Of a stretch of DNA of 64,000 bases, positions 1 through 8,589 are shown piece by piece; position 1 is the first letter of the stretch, and each line of letters opens with the position of its first letter. The DNA comes from Streptomyces resistomycificus (GTDB taxonomy: Bacteria > Actinomycetota > Actinomycetes > Streptomycetales > Streptomycetaceae), in NCBI RefSeq assembly GCF_001514265.1, contig NZ_KQ949000.1, forward strand, positions 186,001 through 250,000, written 5' to 3'. A program made the translations under genes and the position numbers. The notes beneath the pieces are model-generated. The model was not told the DNA's origin. It saw only the letters and a list, made by a program, of their open reading frames with translations, and did no database searches.

Positions 1-678
1 TGTGCTGAGCTCGGGCCAGGACTTGTCGAGGTTCCAGGGTGTGAGGGGTATCGCCGCCTGGAGGCCGGGGCGGGATTTCGCGGCCTCCAGGCTGCCGCCG
101 CCGCCCATGGAGTGCCCCATGACGCCGAGTCGGCTGCTGTCGACGCGGCCGCGGACCGTACTGCGTTCGGTGAGGTGGTCCAGGGCCGCGAGCAGTTGAC
201 GGCCGCGTGAGTCCGGCTGGTCCAGCGTGGTGAGGGTGTCGATGGTGAAGACGACGAATCCCTGGGACGCCAGGCGCGGTCCCAGCCAGGCGATGGAGGA
301 CTGGGTGCCGGTGTAGCCGGGAGAGATCACCACGGCCCCGAAGGTTCCGTCGGCGGTGCTCGTCGGGTAGTAGACGGTGCCGCCGCCGAACCCGGTGACG
401 ACGGCGCGGGAGACGGTCGTCTCGGACACGGCGTAGGGGCCGCGCGGCGCCTCGATCGAGGTGTTGGTGGGCGCCGGGCCGCGCTCGTAGGGGTTGTCCG
501 CCGCCTGTGCGCCGGGCGCGGCGAGACAGCCGAGCCCAGCGGTCGCGGCGATCGCCGCGAGGACCGCGGTGAGGCGGCGGGCCGTCGGGCGGCGACCGCC
601 CGGAAGGGCCGGGCGGGAACCCCGCGGATGGGCGCTGTGCGGGTGCTGGTGCGGGTGCTGGTGCTGCTGCTGCTGCAC
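1..678 (-). CDS. secreted PET-hydrolase/cutinase-like esterase (3' end beyond window)
   Basis: Exported alpha/beta-hydrolase of the bacterial cutinase/PET-hydrolase-like family, expected to cleave ester bonds in lipids or polyesters outside the cell. The GTG at 678 follows GAGAGGA at good spacing. The 226 visible residues show a Gln/His-rich start (residues 2-14), basic residues, a hydrophobic core, an AQA-type cleavage site (57-59) and a mature protein starting ADNPYERG. The oxyanion-region SPGYTGTQ, the nucleophile elbow GHSMGG (Ser190) and the following TPWNLDKSW stretch match this family. The catalytic Asp and His lie beyond the window edge. The His/Gln extension ahead of the signal peptide is unusual. 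Substrate preference cannot be read from sequence; triacylglycerol lipase activity is equally possible. Confidence 0.88.
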   Translation of the reverse strand, partial: MQQQQHQHPHQHPHSAHPRGSRPALPGGRRPTARRLTAVLAAIAATAGLGCLAAPGAQAADNPYERGPAPTNTSIEAPRGPYAVSETTVSRAVVTGFGGGTVYYPTSTADGTFGAVVISPGYTGTQSSIAWLGPRLASQGFVVFTIDTLTTLDQPDSRGRQLLAALDHLTERSTVRGRVDSSRLGVMGHSMGGGGSLEAAKSRPGLQAAIPLTPWNLDKSWPELST

Positions 679-967
679 GACGAGTCGTCCTCTCGGTCGT
701 GGCGAACCGCCCGCCGAAAGGGGGCACACATGGGTGTGCCGCACCGGAGGGCGCCGCCGACTGCTGGCCGTGCCACTGTCGGCGGGCCCCCCGGGAGCGG
801 GCACCGGCAATGTCACCGGTCTCGTGACACCGCCGGCTCACCCCGACGGCGTCCGGCCCTCGGGAGGGGGTTGCGCGCCCGCCCGGTCCGTGTGGCACGC
901 TCAGCCCCGGTCGGTCGCTCTCCCGCACCGGTCGTCACGAGGTCGTACGGCATGGAGAGGCGGCGGC

Positions 968-1855
968 ATGCGCATCGGTCTGCTCGGTACCGGTCCCTGG
1001 GCCCGGATGGCCCACGCTCCCGCCCTGAGCGCACATGACGGGCTGGAGTTCGCCGGTGTGTGGGGACGTCGAACGGACGCGGCCAAGGAGTTGGCCGACC
1101 TGCACGGCACTCGCGCCTACGACGACGTCGACGCGCTGCTCTTTGATGTGGACGCCGTGGCCGTCGCCCTGCCGCCGGACGTTCAGGCGGACCTCGCCGT
1201 GCGGGCCGCGCGGGCGGGATGCCATCTGCTGCTGGACAAGCCCCTCGCGGCGACGGTGGAGGAGGGGCGGGCCGTGGCGGCGGCCGTCGAGGCGGCCGAA
1301 GTCGCCTCGGTCGTCTTCTTCACCGCCCGCTTCCAGGCGGAGACCGCGGCGTGGATCGCCCAACAGGCGGACACGGAAGGCTGGTTCACCGGGCGGGCCC
1401 AGTGGCTGGGCTCGGTGTTCACCAGCGACAGCCCGTTCGCAGACTCGCCGTGGCGGCGGGAGAAGGGCGCCCTGTGGGACGTGGGCCCGCACGCGTTGTC
1501 CGTGCTGCTGCCGGTGTTCGGCGACGTCCGGCGGGTGGCGGCGGCCGCGCGCGGTCCGCGTGACACCGTGCATGTGGTCCTCGATCACGCCGGCGGCGCG
1601 TCCAGCACGCTGACGCTCAGTCTCACCGCGCCGCCCGCGGCGGCGGGAGCGGCCGTGGAGTTGTGGGGCGAGGCCGGCGTGACGCTGCTTCCGGAGAGCT
1701 CCGAGGACGTCGTCACCGCCCTCTCCCGGGCCGCGGACGCCCTGCTCGGCGCGGCCCGTACCGGCCGCCCGCACGCGTGCGACGCCCGGTTCGGGCTGCG
1801 CGTCACCGAGATCCTCGCGGCTGCCGAAGGCCTGCTGGACGGCAACCAGAGATGA
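968..1855 (+). CDS. Gfo/Idh/MocA family oxidoreductase
   Basis: NAD(P)-dependent oxidoreductase of 295 residues, predicted to oxidise a sugar, inositol or related polyol in the cytoplasm. The N-terminus MRIGLLGTGPW carries the GxGxxx dinucleotide loop, the HGTRAYDD stretch follows the second Rossmann strand, and DKPLA (about residue 92) is the family's catalytic Lys-Pro motif. The C-terminal half matches the alpha/beta substrate domain, although the protein is shorter than typical 330-390-residue members. The ATG at 968 has GGAGAGG about 7 nt upstream; the same frame is open further back, but that part is low-complexity and has no ribosome site. No operon partner. A hairpin follows the stop codon at once. 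Confidence 0.9.
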   Translation: MRIGLLGTGPWARMAHAPALSAHDGLEFAGVWGRRTDAAKELADLHGTRAYDDVDALLFDVDAVAVALPPDVQADLAVRAARAGCHLLLDKPLAATVEEGRAVAAAVEAAEVASVVFFTARFQAETAAWIAQQADTEGWFTGRAQWLGSVFTSDSPFADSPWRREKGALWDVGPHALSVLLPVFGDVRRVAAAARGPRDTVHVVLDHAGGASSTLTLSLTAPPAAAGAAVELWGEAGVTLLPESSEDVVTALSRAADALLGAARTGRPHACDARFGLRVTEILAAAEGLLDGNQR

Positions 1856-1856
1856 G

Positions 1857-1874
1857 GTCCAGGGCGTCCTGGAC
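1857..1874 (+). terminator. hairpin terminator after the Gfo/Idh gene
   Basis: Perfect 7-bp stem GTCCAGG/CCTGGAC with loop GCGT, starting 2 nt after the stop codon. There is no T-run, as is usual in Streptomyces. The position strongly suggests transcription ends here. Confidence 0.6.
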
Positions 1875-2051
1875 GTGGGCACCGGAGCCGGCGCCCGGCG
1901 GACGCGGCCACTCGGTCAGGGAGCCGGTGCGCAGCCCCCGACCGCCTCTGAGGGCGGACTTGTCCTACGACGTACGTACCCGCGCTGCCGCTCGTTCGGC
2001 TGGCCCGCCCGGAGGAGAGGTTTTGGAGAGCGGGGCTGACCATGTTCCGGA

Positions 2052-2675
2052 CTACTCCGGCAGGTTGACGGAGAACACCGGGCCCTCCGCGTTCGGATCC
2101 TCGGATCCGTTGTAGCTCACGGTCCCACCCTTCTCGCCGACGTCGAGAATCAGGAACCCCGTGACGGACTGGCCTGGCTTGTACGACGTGTCGATGCTCC
2201 GCCCGTCACCGGCGCCCTCCAGGGTGGAGGCGTCCTGAGGTGCGGTGTCGGTGTCCTCCCACTCCATCGTGCCGTAGGTCATGATCTCGGCAGGAGCGTC
2301 GCCGATGTTCTTCAGCGTGAGCGTCACCTTGACGAACTGTCCGTTCTCCGGCTCGTTGCCCGTGTCGACCTCGTCCGGCGTCACGTACTCCGCGCCGACG
2401 ACCTTGATCGACATCCTCGACGTGGTCTTGTAGTTCTCTCCGTACTCGTCGGTTTCGCCGGTCTCGAACTCGCCTGTCTCCCCGACCTCCAGAACAGGGC
2501 CCGGGGCGGAGGCGGATGGCTCCGACGACTCCACGGCCGCGTCTTCGGCGGGTGCCCCCGTCCTGGGCTTCTTCGCGACCGACTCCCCCGAGCCGCTCTC
2601 CGACGAGCACCCCGCCATCAGAACCGCGGACATCAGTAATGCCGGCACGCAGGCACGACGCGTGTAAGCGCTCAT
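2052..2675 (-). CDS. lipoprotein with DUF4352-like domain
   Basis: Probable surface lipoprotein of 207 residues. The start at 2675 gives MSAYTRRACV, a hydrophobic core and the lipobox LMAGC at about residues 17-21, followed by a Ser/Glu/Pro-rich linker to about residue 70. The C-terminal ~130 residues resemble the immunoglobulin-like DUF4352 fold (GQFVKVTLTLKNIGD). An upstream in-frame Met is possible but would put 13 polar residues ahead of the signal peptide, so I reject it. It is transcribed away from the gene at 2936 across a 260-bp gap. Function unknown; such proteins are often extracytoplasmic sensors or chaperone-like partners. Confidence 0.85.
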   Translation of the reverse strand: MSAYTRRACVPALLMSAVLMAGCSSESGSGESVAKKPRTGAPAEDAAVESSEPSASAPGPVLEVGETGEFETGETDEYGENYKTTSRMSIKVVGAEYVTPDEVDTGNEPENGQFVKVTLTLKNIGDAPAEIMTYGTMEWEDTDTAPQDASTLEGAGDGRSIDTSYKPGQSVTGFLILDVGEKGGTVSYNGSEDPNAEGPVFSVNLPE

Positions 2676-2935
2676 AGCGCATCCCCCATGGCTCAGTGGC
2701 CCCCCTGGCCACACGGAGCAGCAAGCCTAAGCCACGCCACAGTTGGAGGTGACGCACCGGCGTGGGCAGGCGGCACAGCGTGGGCGCCAGGTGTACGGCC
2801 GGCCCATCTTCGTGCCGCACCGTAGCCTTCCCGCTGGGCGAGCGGACCACGTGTCACCGCCACTCGCTCCCGAGGCACCTGCCTCGCCACCACCTTCGCC
2901 ATGAGCGATGACGACGATCACAAAGGCCTGATGCG

Positions 2936-3292
2936 ATGAGGACGCGCGTCCTGAAGTTCGGCTTGTACGCGGACGAGCAGGGGTTGGCATGGGTCAGCGA
3001 ACTCGTCGAGGAGGCCGTGGGATCCCGGAACGCCCGGATCGTCGACGAGACCATCGCCCGAACCTTCCCCGGGAGCGAACTGTCGACCGCCGAGGTGTAC
3101 GACCACCTCGCCGAACAGTGGGCGCTGGAACATCCTGCCCAGAGCAGCGGCGCACGCGAAGCCGTGGAACTGCGCGTCCACTTGCTGTGCTCCCTGCGGA
3201 CATGGCGGGCGATCCGCAGGACAGTGATCAAGACCCTGTGCCCAGAGGGCATGGCGCCGCACACGTGCCGTGTTCCATGGGCGGGTGCCTGA
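2936..3292 (+). CDS. conserved small hypothetical protein
   Basis: A 118-residue soluble protein starting MRTRVLKFGLYADEQ. I do not recognise a domain. The first 90 residues look like a regular alpha/beta fold (SELVEEAV, DETIARTFPG, TAEVYDHLAEQW) and the tail is rich in Arg/Cys (two Cys near residue 85 and two near 105). AAAGG lies about 10 nt before the ATG. An overlapping 12-codon frame (2901-2939) ends across this start in an ATGA arrangement, so the start could be coupled to it. The gene runs convergent to the acetyltransferase, with a tandem repeat between them. Confidence 0.6.
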   Translation: MRTRVLKFGLYADEQGLAWVSELVEEAVGSRNARIVDETIARTFPGSELSTAEVYDHLAEQWALEHPAQSSGAREAVELRVHLLCSLRTWRAIRRTVIKTLCPEGMAPHTCRVPWAGA

Positions 3293-3390
3293 AAGGGTCG
3301 TCGCATCGACTCCGGCAGGCGAACAGCTCCTGGAGCCGGCCGATCAGCATGCCGCCCGGCACCGGCGGACGGACGGGGCCGTCTGCCGGT

Positions 3391-3462
3391 GCCGGTGACC
3401 CGGAACGGGTGTGTGCCCGTGACCCAGGACGGGTGAGTGCCGGTGACCCGGTACGGGTGTGT
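3391..3462. repeat. 24-bp tandem repeat, three copies
   Basis: Three consecutive 24-bp units (3391-3414, 3415-3438, 3439-3462), each built on GCCGGTGACCCGGTACGGGT with few mismatches, then a partial fourth. Each unit contains the near-palindrome ACCCGGTACGGGT and can fold into a small hairpin. The array sits between two convergent genes and may act as a bidirectional terminator. It is too short and lacks spacers, so it is not a CRISPR. Confidence 0.75.
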
Positions 3463-3477
3463 TCCGGTGCCGGTCGC

Positions 3478-4374
3478 TCAGCCGGTGCGCGGGGCCCGGA
3501 AGTTGAGGCGTTCCCGCACGACGGGGTAGCCCGCCCTGTCGAAGTTCGCGGCCATGGGGAAGTTGCCCTGGTCCGTCGCGGCGGTGACGAACTCCGCGCC
3601 CTGTTCCACGAGGAAGTGGGTGCACTCGGCCAGGAGGTCGTACGCGTAACCGCGGCCCCGCTGTGCCGGCAGCACGCCGATGAAGCCGACGCAGGGGCCC
3701 GACGGGTTGTGTGCCGGGATGTGGATGCCCACCGGGTCGCCCTGCGGGGTGTGGGCGACCTGCCACCACTCGCGCGGTGACGGGCACCAGTGGAAGAAGT
3801 CGAGTTCCTCCTGGGCCGCCTGCTCGACCCCGCCCTCCTCGATGGCCAGCAGACTGTGGGCGTCCAGGGTGGCGGAGTGGATGCGGCGCAGGGCGTCGAG
3901 GAAGACCTCGTCGTCGGGTTCGGGACGGAAGACCAGACGGCCGGGCCGTTCGGGCAGACCGCACTCCGGCGTCCACCGGTACAGGAAGCGTTCCACGAGG
4001 AGTTCGTAGCCGGCCGCGCGTGCGGCGGCGAAGCGGGTCTCCGCGGCGGCGCGCAGGGCGGGGTCCTCGCGCCAGCCGCCGGGCAGGTTCAGCTCGAGTT
4101 CGACCTGCCAGGGTGCGCCGCGCAGGAGTTCGGCACCGGCCTCCTCCTCGCCCTCGGCCACGTCGAACCAGTTGATGTTGAGGGGTTCGGCGTCGTCGGG
4201 ACCGCCCCACCAGGCGCCGCGCGCCACCACCTCGCCGTCGCGCAGGGCGACGCGCTTCCAGTCGGGGCGGTGCCGGGTGAGCCGGTGGCCTTCACGGGCG
4301 CCGAGCGGGTCGGGCAGGGCGTCGAAGAGATGGGCGTCGCGCTCGTCGAGCGCGTGGATGACCGAGTCGGTCAT
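3478..4374 (-). CDS. GNAT family N-acetyltransferase
   Basis: 298-residue acetyl-CoA-dependent acetyltransferase, probably a two-domain (tandem GNAT) protein, since a single domain needs only about 150 residues. The C-terminal half holds motif A: VGFIGVLPAQRGRGYAYDLL, where QRGRGYA is the pyrophosphate-binding Q/RxxGxG/A loop. ATDQGNFPMAANFDRAGY matches the motif-B region (Asn for general base, NFDRAGY end). The N-terminal half (MTDSVIHALDERDAHLF) is a degenerate partner domain. The ATG at 4374 has GGAGG about 7 nt upstream. An 18-codon frame with its own AAGGAGG site lies 39 nt upstream on the same strand. Substrate unknown. Confidence 0.88.
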   Translation of the reverse strand: MTDSVIHALDERDAHLFDALPDPLGAREGHRLTRHRPDWKRVALRDGEVVARGAWWGGPDDAEPLNINWFDVAEGEEEAGAELLRGAPWQVELELNLPGGWREDPALRAAAETRFAAARAAGYELLVERFLYRWTPECGLPERPGRLVFRPEPDDEVFLDALRRIHSATLDAHSLLAIEEGGVEQAAQEELDFFHWCPSPREWWQVAHTPQGDPVGIHIPAHNPSGPCVGFIGVLPAQRGRGYAYDLLAECTHFLVEQGAEFVTAATDQGNFPMAANFDRAGYPVVRERLNFRAPRTG

Positions 4375-4413
4375 GGGTTCCTCCGGGATGCGTACTGCGT
4401 GAAGCGCTCCCGG

Positions 4414-4470
4414 TCAGACGAAGCACGCCGGGGCGACGGAAAGGGAGCGCTGGATGGTGGTGAACTGCAC
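4414..4470 (-). CDS. possible 18-residue leader peptide
   Basis: Short frame GTG(4470)-TGA(4414) encoding MQFTTIQRSLSVAPACFV. Its GTG is preceded by a perfect AAGGAGG at 8-nt spacing, the strongest ribosome site in the neighbourhood. It ends 39 nt before the acetyltransferase start and is read in the same direction, so a regulatory leader peptide or a small independent product is possible. I see no attenuator hairpin good enough to prove control. Too short to judge by codon use. Confidence 0.4.
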   Translation of the reverse strand: MQFTTIQRSLSVAPACFV

Positions 4471-4666
4471 GGCACTCGCCTCCTTCCGTCGGTGTCGGGG
4501 CGTGGCGCCTCACGCTACACGGATGAAGCGGTGTTCGAGGCCGAATTGAACGATCGCGGTCACATCCGGGAACGCGGCACCCACCGCGGTACGGCCGACG
4601 CTCGCGCCGGGGCCGCCCGGGTTGCCCCGGCATGCGGTGCGGGAGCCGTCGTAGCAGCGTAGGGGT

Positions 4667-5764
4667 GTGAGCACCGTGCGCGGCCCGTGGTCGCGGCGCG
4701 ACCGCGACCGGCGTGGCTGGTTGCGGGGCGCGCCGCCGCCCCGCTGGGTGCGGGTGCTGCCGGCGGCCCTGCTGACGGGGGTGTGCGCGGCGACCCTCCT
4801 CAGTGACGAGCCCCTCGACATCGGGTTCGTGCTGGGCGCCATCCCGCCGTTGGCGGTCCTGTCCTACGGGCCCGCCGCGACGGCGTTGCTCGGCTCGCTG
4901 GTGGTGGCGGTGCTGGTCGTCCCGGCCTTCCGGCTGGACGATCCCGGCAGCACCGATCTGCTCACCGTGTGCTTCGTGGCGACGCTGAGCGTGTTCGTGT
5001 CGTTCGTCCGCAGCCGGCGGGACGCCCAGCTGGTCACCGAACGGGCGGTGGCCGAGGCGGCGCAGCACGCCGTGATGCCGCCGCTGCCGCCGCGCGTGGG
5101 GCCCGTGCGATGCGCGGGCCTGTACCGGGCGGCGCAGCGCGGGACGCTGGTCGGGGGCGACTTCTTCGACGTGCGGGAGGGGCCCTACGGCGTACGGGCG
5201 GTCATGGGTGACGTCCAGGGGCACGGGCTGTCGGCCGTCGCCACGGTCGCCTCGCTGCTGGGGGCGTTCCGGGAGGCGGTGCTCGACCAGCCTGACCCGG
5301 AGGCGGTGGCGGCCCGGCTGGATCGCAGGCTGGTGCTGGACTCGGCCGGCGTACGGCACTCGGAGCTGTTCGCGACGGCGGTGCTCATGGACTTCGCCGC
5401 GGACGGGCGGGCGGTGCGGATCGTGGCGTGCGGGCAGTCCGCTCCCCTGCTGCTGCGTGGTGGGCGTGTGGTCGAGCTGGACGTCCCGCCGGGCAGCCCG
5501 CTCGGTCTCGGGCTGTCCGACGCCGTGCCGCCGGTCTGCCGCACGGTGCCGTTGCGGCCCGGGGACCGGCTCTTCCTCGCCTCCGACGGGGTCAGCGAGG
5601 CCAGGGACGCGGCCGGTGTCTTCTACCCGCTGGCCGAGCGGCTCACCGGTTTCGCCGACGACGACCCCGCCGCGCTCGCGGCACGGGTGTGGGCGGACCT
5701 CGTCCACTACAGCCGGACGCTCGAGGACGACGTCACGATGCTGGTCCTGGCGCCCCGGGACTGA
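4667..5764 (+). CDS. membrane-anchored PP2C/SpoIIE-type Ser/Thr phosphatase
   Basis: 365-residue phosphoprotein phosphatase. Residues 1-30 are basic and cytoplasmic, followed by three or four membrane segments (about 30-125: VLPAALLTGVCAATLL, PPLAVLSYGPAATALLG, VVAVLVVPAF, TVCFVATLSVFVSFV). The catalytic SpoIIE domain (about 150-360) has the metal ligands in GGDFFDV, GDVQGHGLSA, SDGVSEARD and DDVTMLVL. Such proteins in Streptomyces usually dephosphorylate anti-sigma-factor antagonists; there is no sensor domain other than the membrane part. The GTG at 4667 is preceded by TAGGGG at short spacing. It ends 22 nt before the convergent MMPL gene. Confidence 0.9.
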   Translation: MSTVRGPWSRRDRDRRGWLRGAPPPRWVRVLPAALLTGVCAATLLSDEPLDIGFVLGAIPPLAVLSYGPAATALLGSLVVAVLVVPAFRLDDPGSTDLLTVCFVATLSVFVSFVRSRRDAQLVTERAVAEAAQHAVMPPLPPRVGPVRCAGLYRAAQRGTLVGGDFFDVREGPYGVRAVMGDVQGHGLSAVATVASLLGAFREAVLDQPDPEAVAARLDRRLVLDSAGVRHSELFATAVLMDFAADGRAVRIVACGQSAPLLLRGGRVVELDVPPGSPLGLGLSDAVPPVCRTVPLRPGDRLFLASDGVSEARDAAGVFYPLAERLTGFADDDPAALAARVWADLVHYSRTLEDDVTMLVLAPRD

Positions 5765-5786
5765 CCGGGATGCGCCGCGGTGACGC

Positions 5787-8021
5787 TCAGACCCGCTCCG
5801 GCTCCCGCTCGCCCTCCCCCTCGGCGTCGATGTGCGGCAGGATCCGGTCGAGCCAGCGGGGCGTCCACCAGGCGTGCCGCCCGAGCAGGGTCATCACCGC
5901 CGGGACCATCAGCAGCCGGACGACGGTGGCGTCGATGAGGACGCTCACGGCCAGCCCCAGCCCCATCATCTTGATCACGATGTTGTCGCTGACGATGAAG
6001 GCCGCGAAGACGCTCACCATGATCAGTGCGGCGCAGGTGATGACCCGCGCGGTGATCTCCAGGGCGTGGGCGACCGACCCCTTGGCGTCTCCGGTGCGCA
6101 GCCAGGCCTCGTGCACCCGGGAGAGCAGGAAGATCTCGTAGTCCATGCTCAGCCCGAAGATGATCGCGAACATCATCATCGGGACGTAGCTCTCGATGGG
6201 CACGTCGCCGTGCACGCCGAGCGCGGGGCCGCCCCAGCCCCACTGGAACACGGCGACGACGACCCCGTACGAGGCGGCGATCGACAGGACGTTGAGGGCG
6301 GCCGCCTTGAGCGCGACGAGCAGGCCCCGGAAGACGGCGAGGATGATCAGGAAGGCGAGGGCGACGACGACGCCGATGATCAGGGGCAGCCGGCTCGCGA
6401 CGATGTCCCGGAAGTCGACCTGGGCGGCCGTGGTCCCGGTGACGTACCCCTTGGCGTCCGTTCCCTTCACCGCCTCGGGGAGGGTCGTGTCGACCAGTCG
6501 GTTGGTCAGGTCCGTGGTGTCCGCGCTCTGCGGGGACTGCTTCGAGTAGACGGTGGAGATCAGGACGTCTCCGTCCTGGGTGGCCGTCAGCGGCGTGACC
6601 TCGGCGGCCCCGGCGACCGCGTTGATCGTCTTCTGGGCCTGGGACGACAGGTCGGAGCGCTGCGAGGACGGCACGGAGGTCTGGTCGATGACGACGGTGA
6701 GCGGGCCGTTGGAGCCGGGGCCGAACGCGTCGGTCATCAGGTCGTAGGCCCTTCGGTCGGTGAAGGACGTCGGGTCGGCGCCGTCCCCGATGTGACCGAG
6801 CTGGAGGGAGAAGACCGGGATGGCGAGGATCACGACGGTCGTCACGCCCGCGGCCAGGAAGTGCCAGGGCCGCCGCTCGACCCGCTGGGCGTAGCGGTGC
6901 CAGGCGCCCTGGGGCGCGGCGCCCTCCTCGGCGTCCGTCTCGGCGACGGGGCGGCGCACCCGGTAGCGGTCGATGCGCCGGCCGATCAGGCCCAGCAGCG
7001 CGGGCACCAGGGTCAGCGCGCCCAGCACCGCGGAGACGACCGTCACGGCGGCGGCCAGGCCGAGTTTGCCAATGAAGGACACGCCGGAGGCGTACAGGCC
7101 GGCCAGGGCGATGATCACCGTGCAGCCGGACACGAGCACGGCGCGGCCGCTGGTGGCGGTGGCCCGGCCCGCCGCGTGCACCGCGTCACGGCCGTTCATG
7201 AGGTTCTGCCGGTGACGGGTGATCAGGAAGAGGGCGTAGTCGATTCCGACACCCAGTCCGATCATCGTGGCCAGGGTCGGGGAGACGGTGGCGAACGTGA
7301 ACGCCGCGGCGAGCAGACCGAGACCGGCGAGCCCGGCGACGACGCTGATCAGCGCGGTGACCAGGGGCAGACCGGCCGCGAGGACGCTGCCGAAGCCGAT
7401 CAGCAGAACGACGATCGCGACGCCGAAGCCGATCAGTTCGCTCACCCGGTCGTCGGCGGCCGGCCTGGCCAGTTCGCCGAGCGGTCCGCCGTACTCGACG
7501 TCGGCTCCGGCCGACCGCAGTGGCTGTACGGCGTCGTCGACGCCGTGCAGGTAGTCGTCGCCGAGGGTGGAGGGCTGGACGTCGAAGCGGATGGTGATGT
7601 AGCCGGTGTCGCCGTCGGTGGACAGCGGGCCGATCTTCGACGCGCTCTGCGAGAGCGGGTTCTGCACGGCCAGCACGTGCGGAAGCTTCTGCAGGTCGGC
7701 GACTGTCGTGGACATCTGCGAGCTCAGCGAGGTGAGGGCCTTGTCCTTGTCGTGCAGGACGATCTGGCTGCTGTAGCCGCCCGCCGCCGGATCGTGCTGC
7801 TGCAGGACGTCGAGGCCCTGCTGGGACTGCACGCCGGGCAGGGAGAAGTCGTCGGAGTAGGTGCCGCCGTGAGAACGGTTCAGTGCCTGCAGCGCGACGA
7901 CGGCCACGAGCCAGGCCACGATGACGATCACGAAGTGCCGTGCACACCATTCCCCCAGCCGCCGCAGTGCCCCCGGAGCGGCGGTTTCCCCTCCCTCGTC
8001 AGGTGTCTGGGTGGATGACAT
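5787..8021 (-). CDS. MMPL family (RND) transporter
   Basis: 744-residue inner-membrane exporter of the MMPL/RND superfamily, 12 predicted helices in two repeats. Each half has one helix, a large extracytoplasmic domain (about 60-185 and 425-545) and five more helices. The proton-relay motifs are intact: GLGVGIDYALFLITRH in the first half and GLSMDYEIFLLSR in the second. These proteins export lipids or lipid-linked metabolites. No regulator or lipid gene lies beside it, so the substrate is open. The ATG at 8021 is the first codon of a compact polar N-terminus (MSSTQTPDEGGE). Confidence 0.92.
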   Translation of the reverse strand: MSSTQTPDEGGETAAPGALRRLGEWCARHFVIVIVAWLVAVVALQALNRSHGGTYSDDFSLPGVQSQQGLDVLQQHDPAAGGYSSQIVLHDKDKALTSLSSQMSTTVADLQKLPHVLAVQNPLSQSASKIGPLSTDGDTGYITIRFDVQPSTLGDDYLHGVDDAVQPLRSAGADVEYGGPLGELARPAADDRVSELIGFGVAIVVLLIGFGSVLAAGLPLVTALISVVAGLAGLGLLAAAFTFATVSPTLATMIGLGVGIDYALFLITRHRQNLMNGRDAVHAAGRATATSGRAVLVSGCTVIIALAGLYASGVSFIGKLGLAAAVTVVSAVLGALTLVPALLGLIGRRIDRYRVRRPVAETDAEEGAAPQGAWHRYAQRVERRPWHFLAAGVTTVVILAIPVFSLQLGHIGDGADPTSFTDRRAYDLMTDAFGPGSNGPLTVVIDQTSVPSSQRSDLSSQAQKTINAVAGAAEVTPLTATQDGDVLISTVYSKQSPQSADTTDLTNRLVDTTLPEAVKGTDAKGYVTGTTAAQVDFRDIVASRLPLIIGVVVALAFLIILAVFRGLLVALKAAALNVLSIAASYGVVVAVFQWGWGGPALGVHGDVPIESYVPMMMFAIIFGLSMDYEIFLLSRVHEAWLRTGDAKGSVAHALEITARVITCAALIMVSVFAAFIVSDNIVIKMMGLGLAVSVLIDATVVRLLMVPAVMTLLGRHAWWTPRWLDRILPHIDAEGEGEREPERV

Positions 8022-8237
8022 GGCCCTGGTCTTTCCGGTCGGCCGAGTCGTGCGGTACCCCCATTAGACGCCCGGGTGATCGCCCGGGCATCCCGGAGCG
8101 TGGGGCGCCGGCCGGGCTCCGGGAGGTGCTTTCCGCCTCCTCGGGATGCAGGGTCCGCTCAGGCGTTGAATGGTGATAGCGGGCCCGGTGAGCGAAACCG
8201 GGACCGAGCAACGATCCGGATCCGAGGAGCACACATC

Positions 8238-8444
8238 ATGGCGACGTCACAACCCGACGCGACCGGGCCGTCCGAGGACCGTGCCACCCCGGACGCCCTG
8301 CTCCACACCCGTACCGGCACGGACGTGTCACCCGAGGACCTGGTCCTGGCCACCGGCCGGGACATCACTCCGCGCAACCTCGAGTGGGCCCGCCGCAAGC
8401 TGGAGGCGGAGGGGCCGGCCGCGATGGAGAAGCTGCTGCCGTAG
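8238..8444 (+). CDS. small conserved hypothetical protein
   Basis: 68-residue soluble, acidic protein (MATSQPDATGP...AAMEKLLP) with no recognised domain. The second half (SPEDLVLATGRDITPRNLEWARRKLEAEG) is predicted helical, while the first 25 residues look disordered. GAGGAG lies about 9 nt before the ATG, supporting this start over longer upstream readings. It stands alone between the divergent MMPL gene and sthA, 145 nt ahead of the latter. Confidence 0.7.
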   Translation: MATSQPDATGPSEDRATPDALLHTRTGTDVSPEDLVLATGRDITPRNLEWARRKLEAEGPAAMEKLLP

Positions 8445-8589
8445 GACAGCTCCTTCCGGCACTCACGGCCCCGCGTCCGGCCCGTTCCGGCACCGGCACC
8501 GCCATCGGGCGGGCCGGCCCGCCCGGGAACCGGTGTGCCGTGGGTCCCGCTCTTCCGCACGGGGCACCGGGACTGCCAGACTCCCGAGG

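Noticed and set aside
3391..3462. Possible CRISPR array
   Set aside because: Units are directly adjacent without unique spacers and no cas genes exist in the window.
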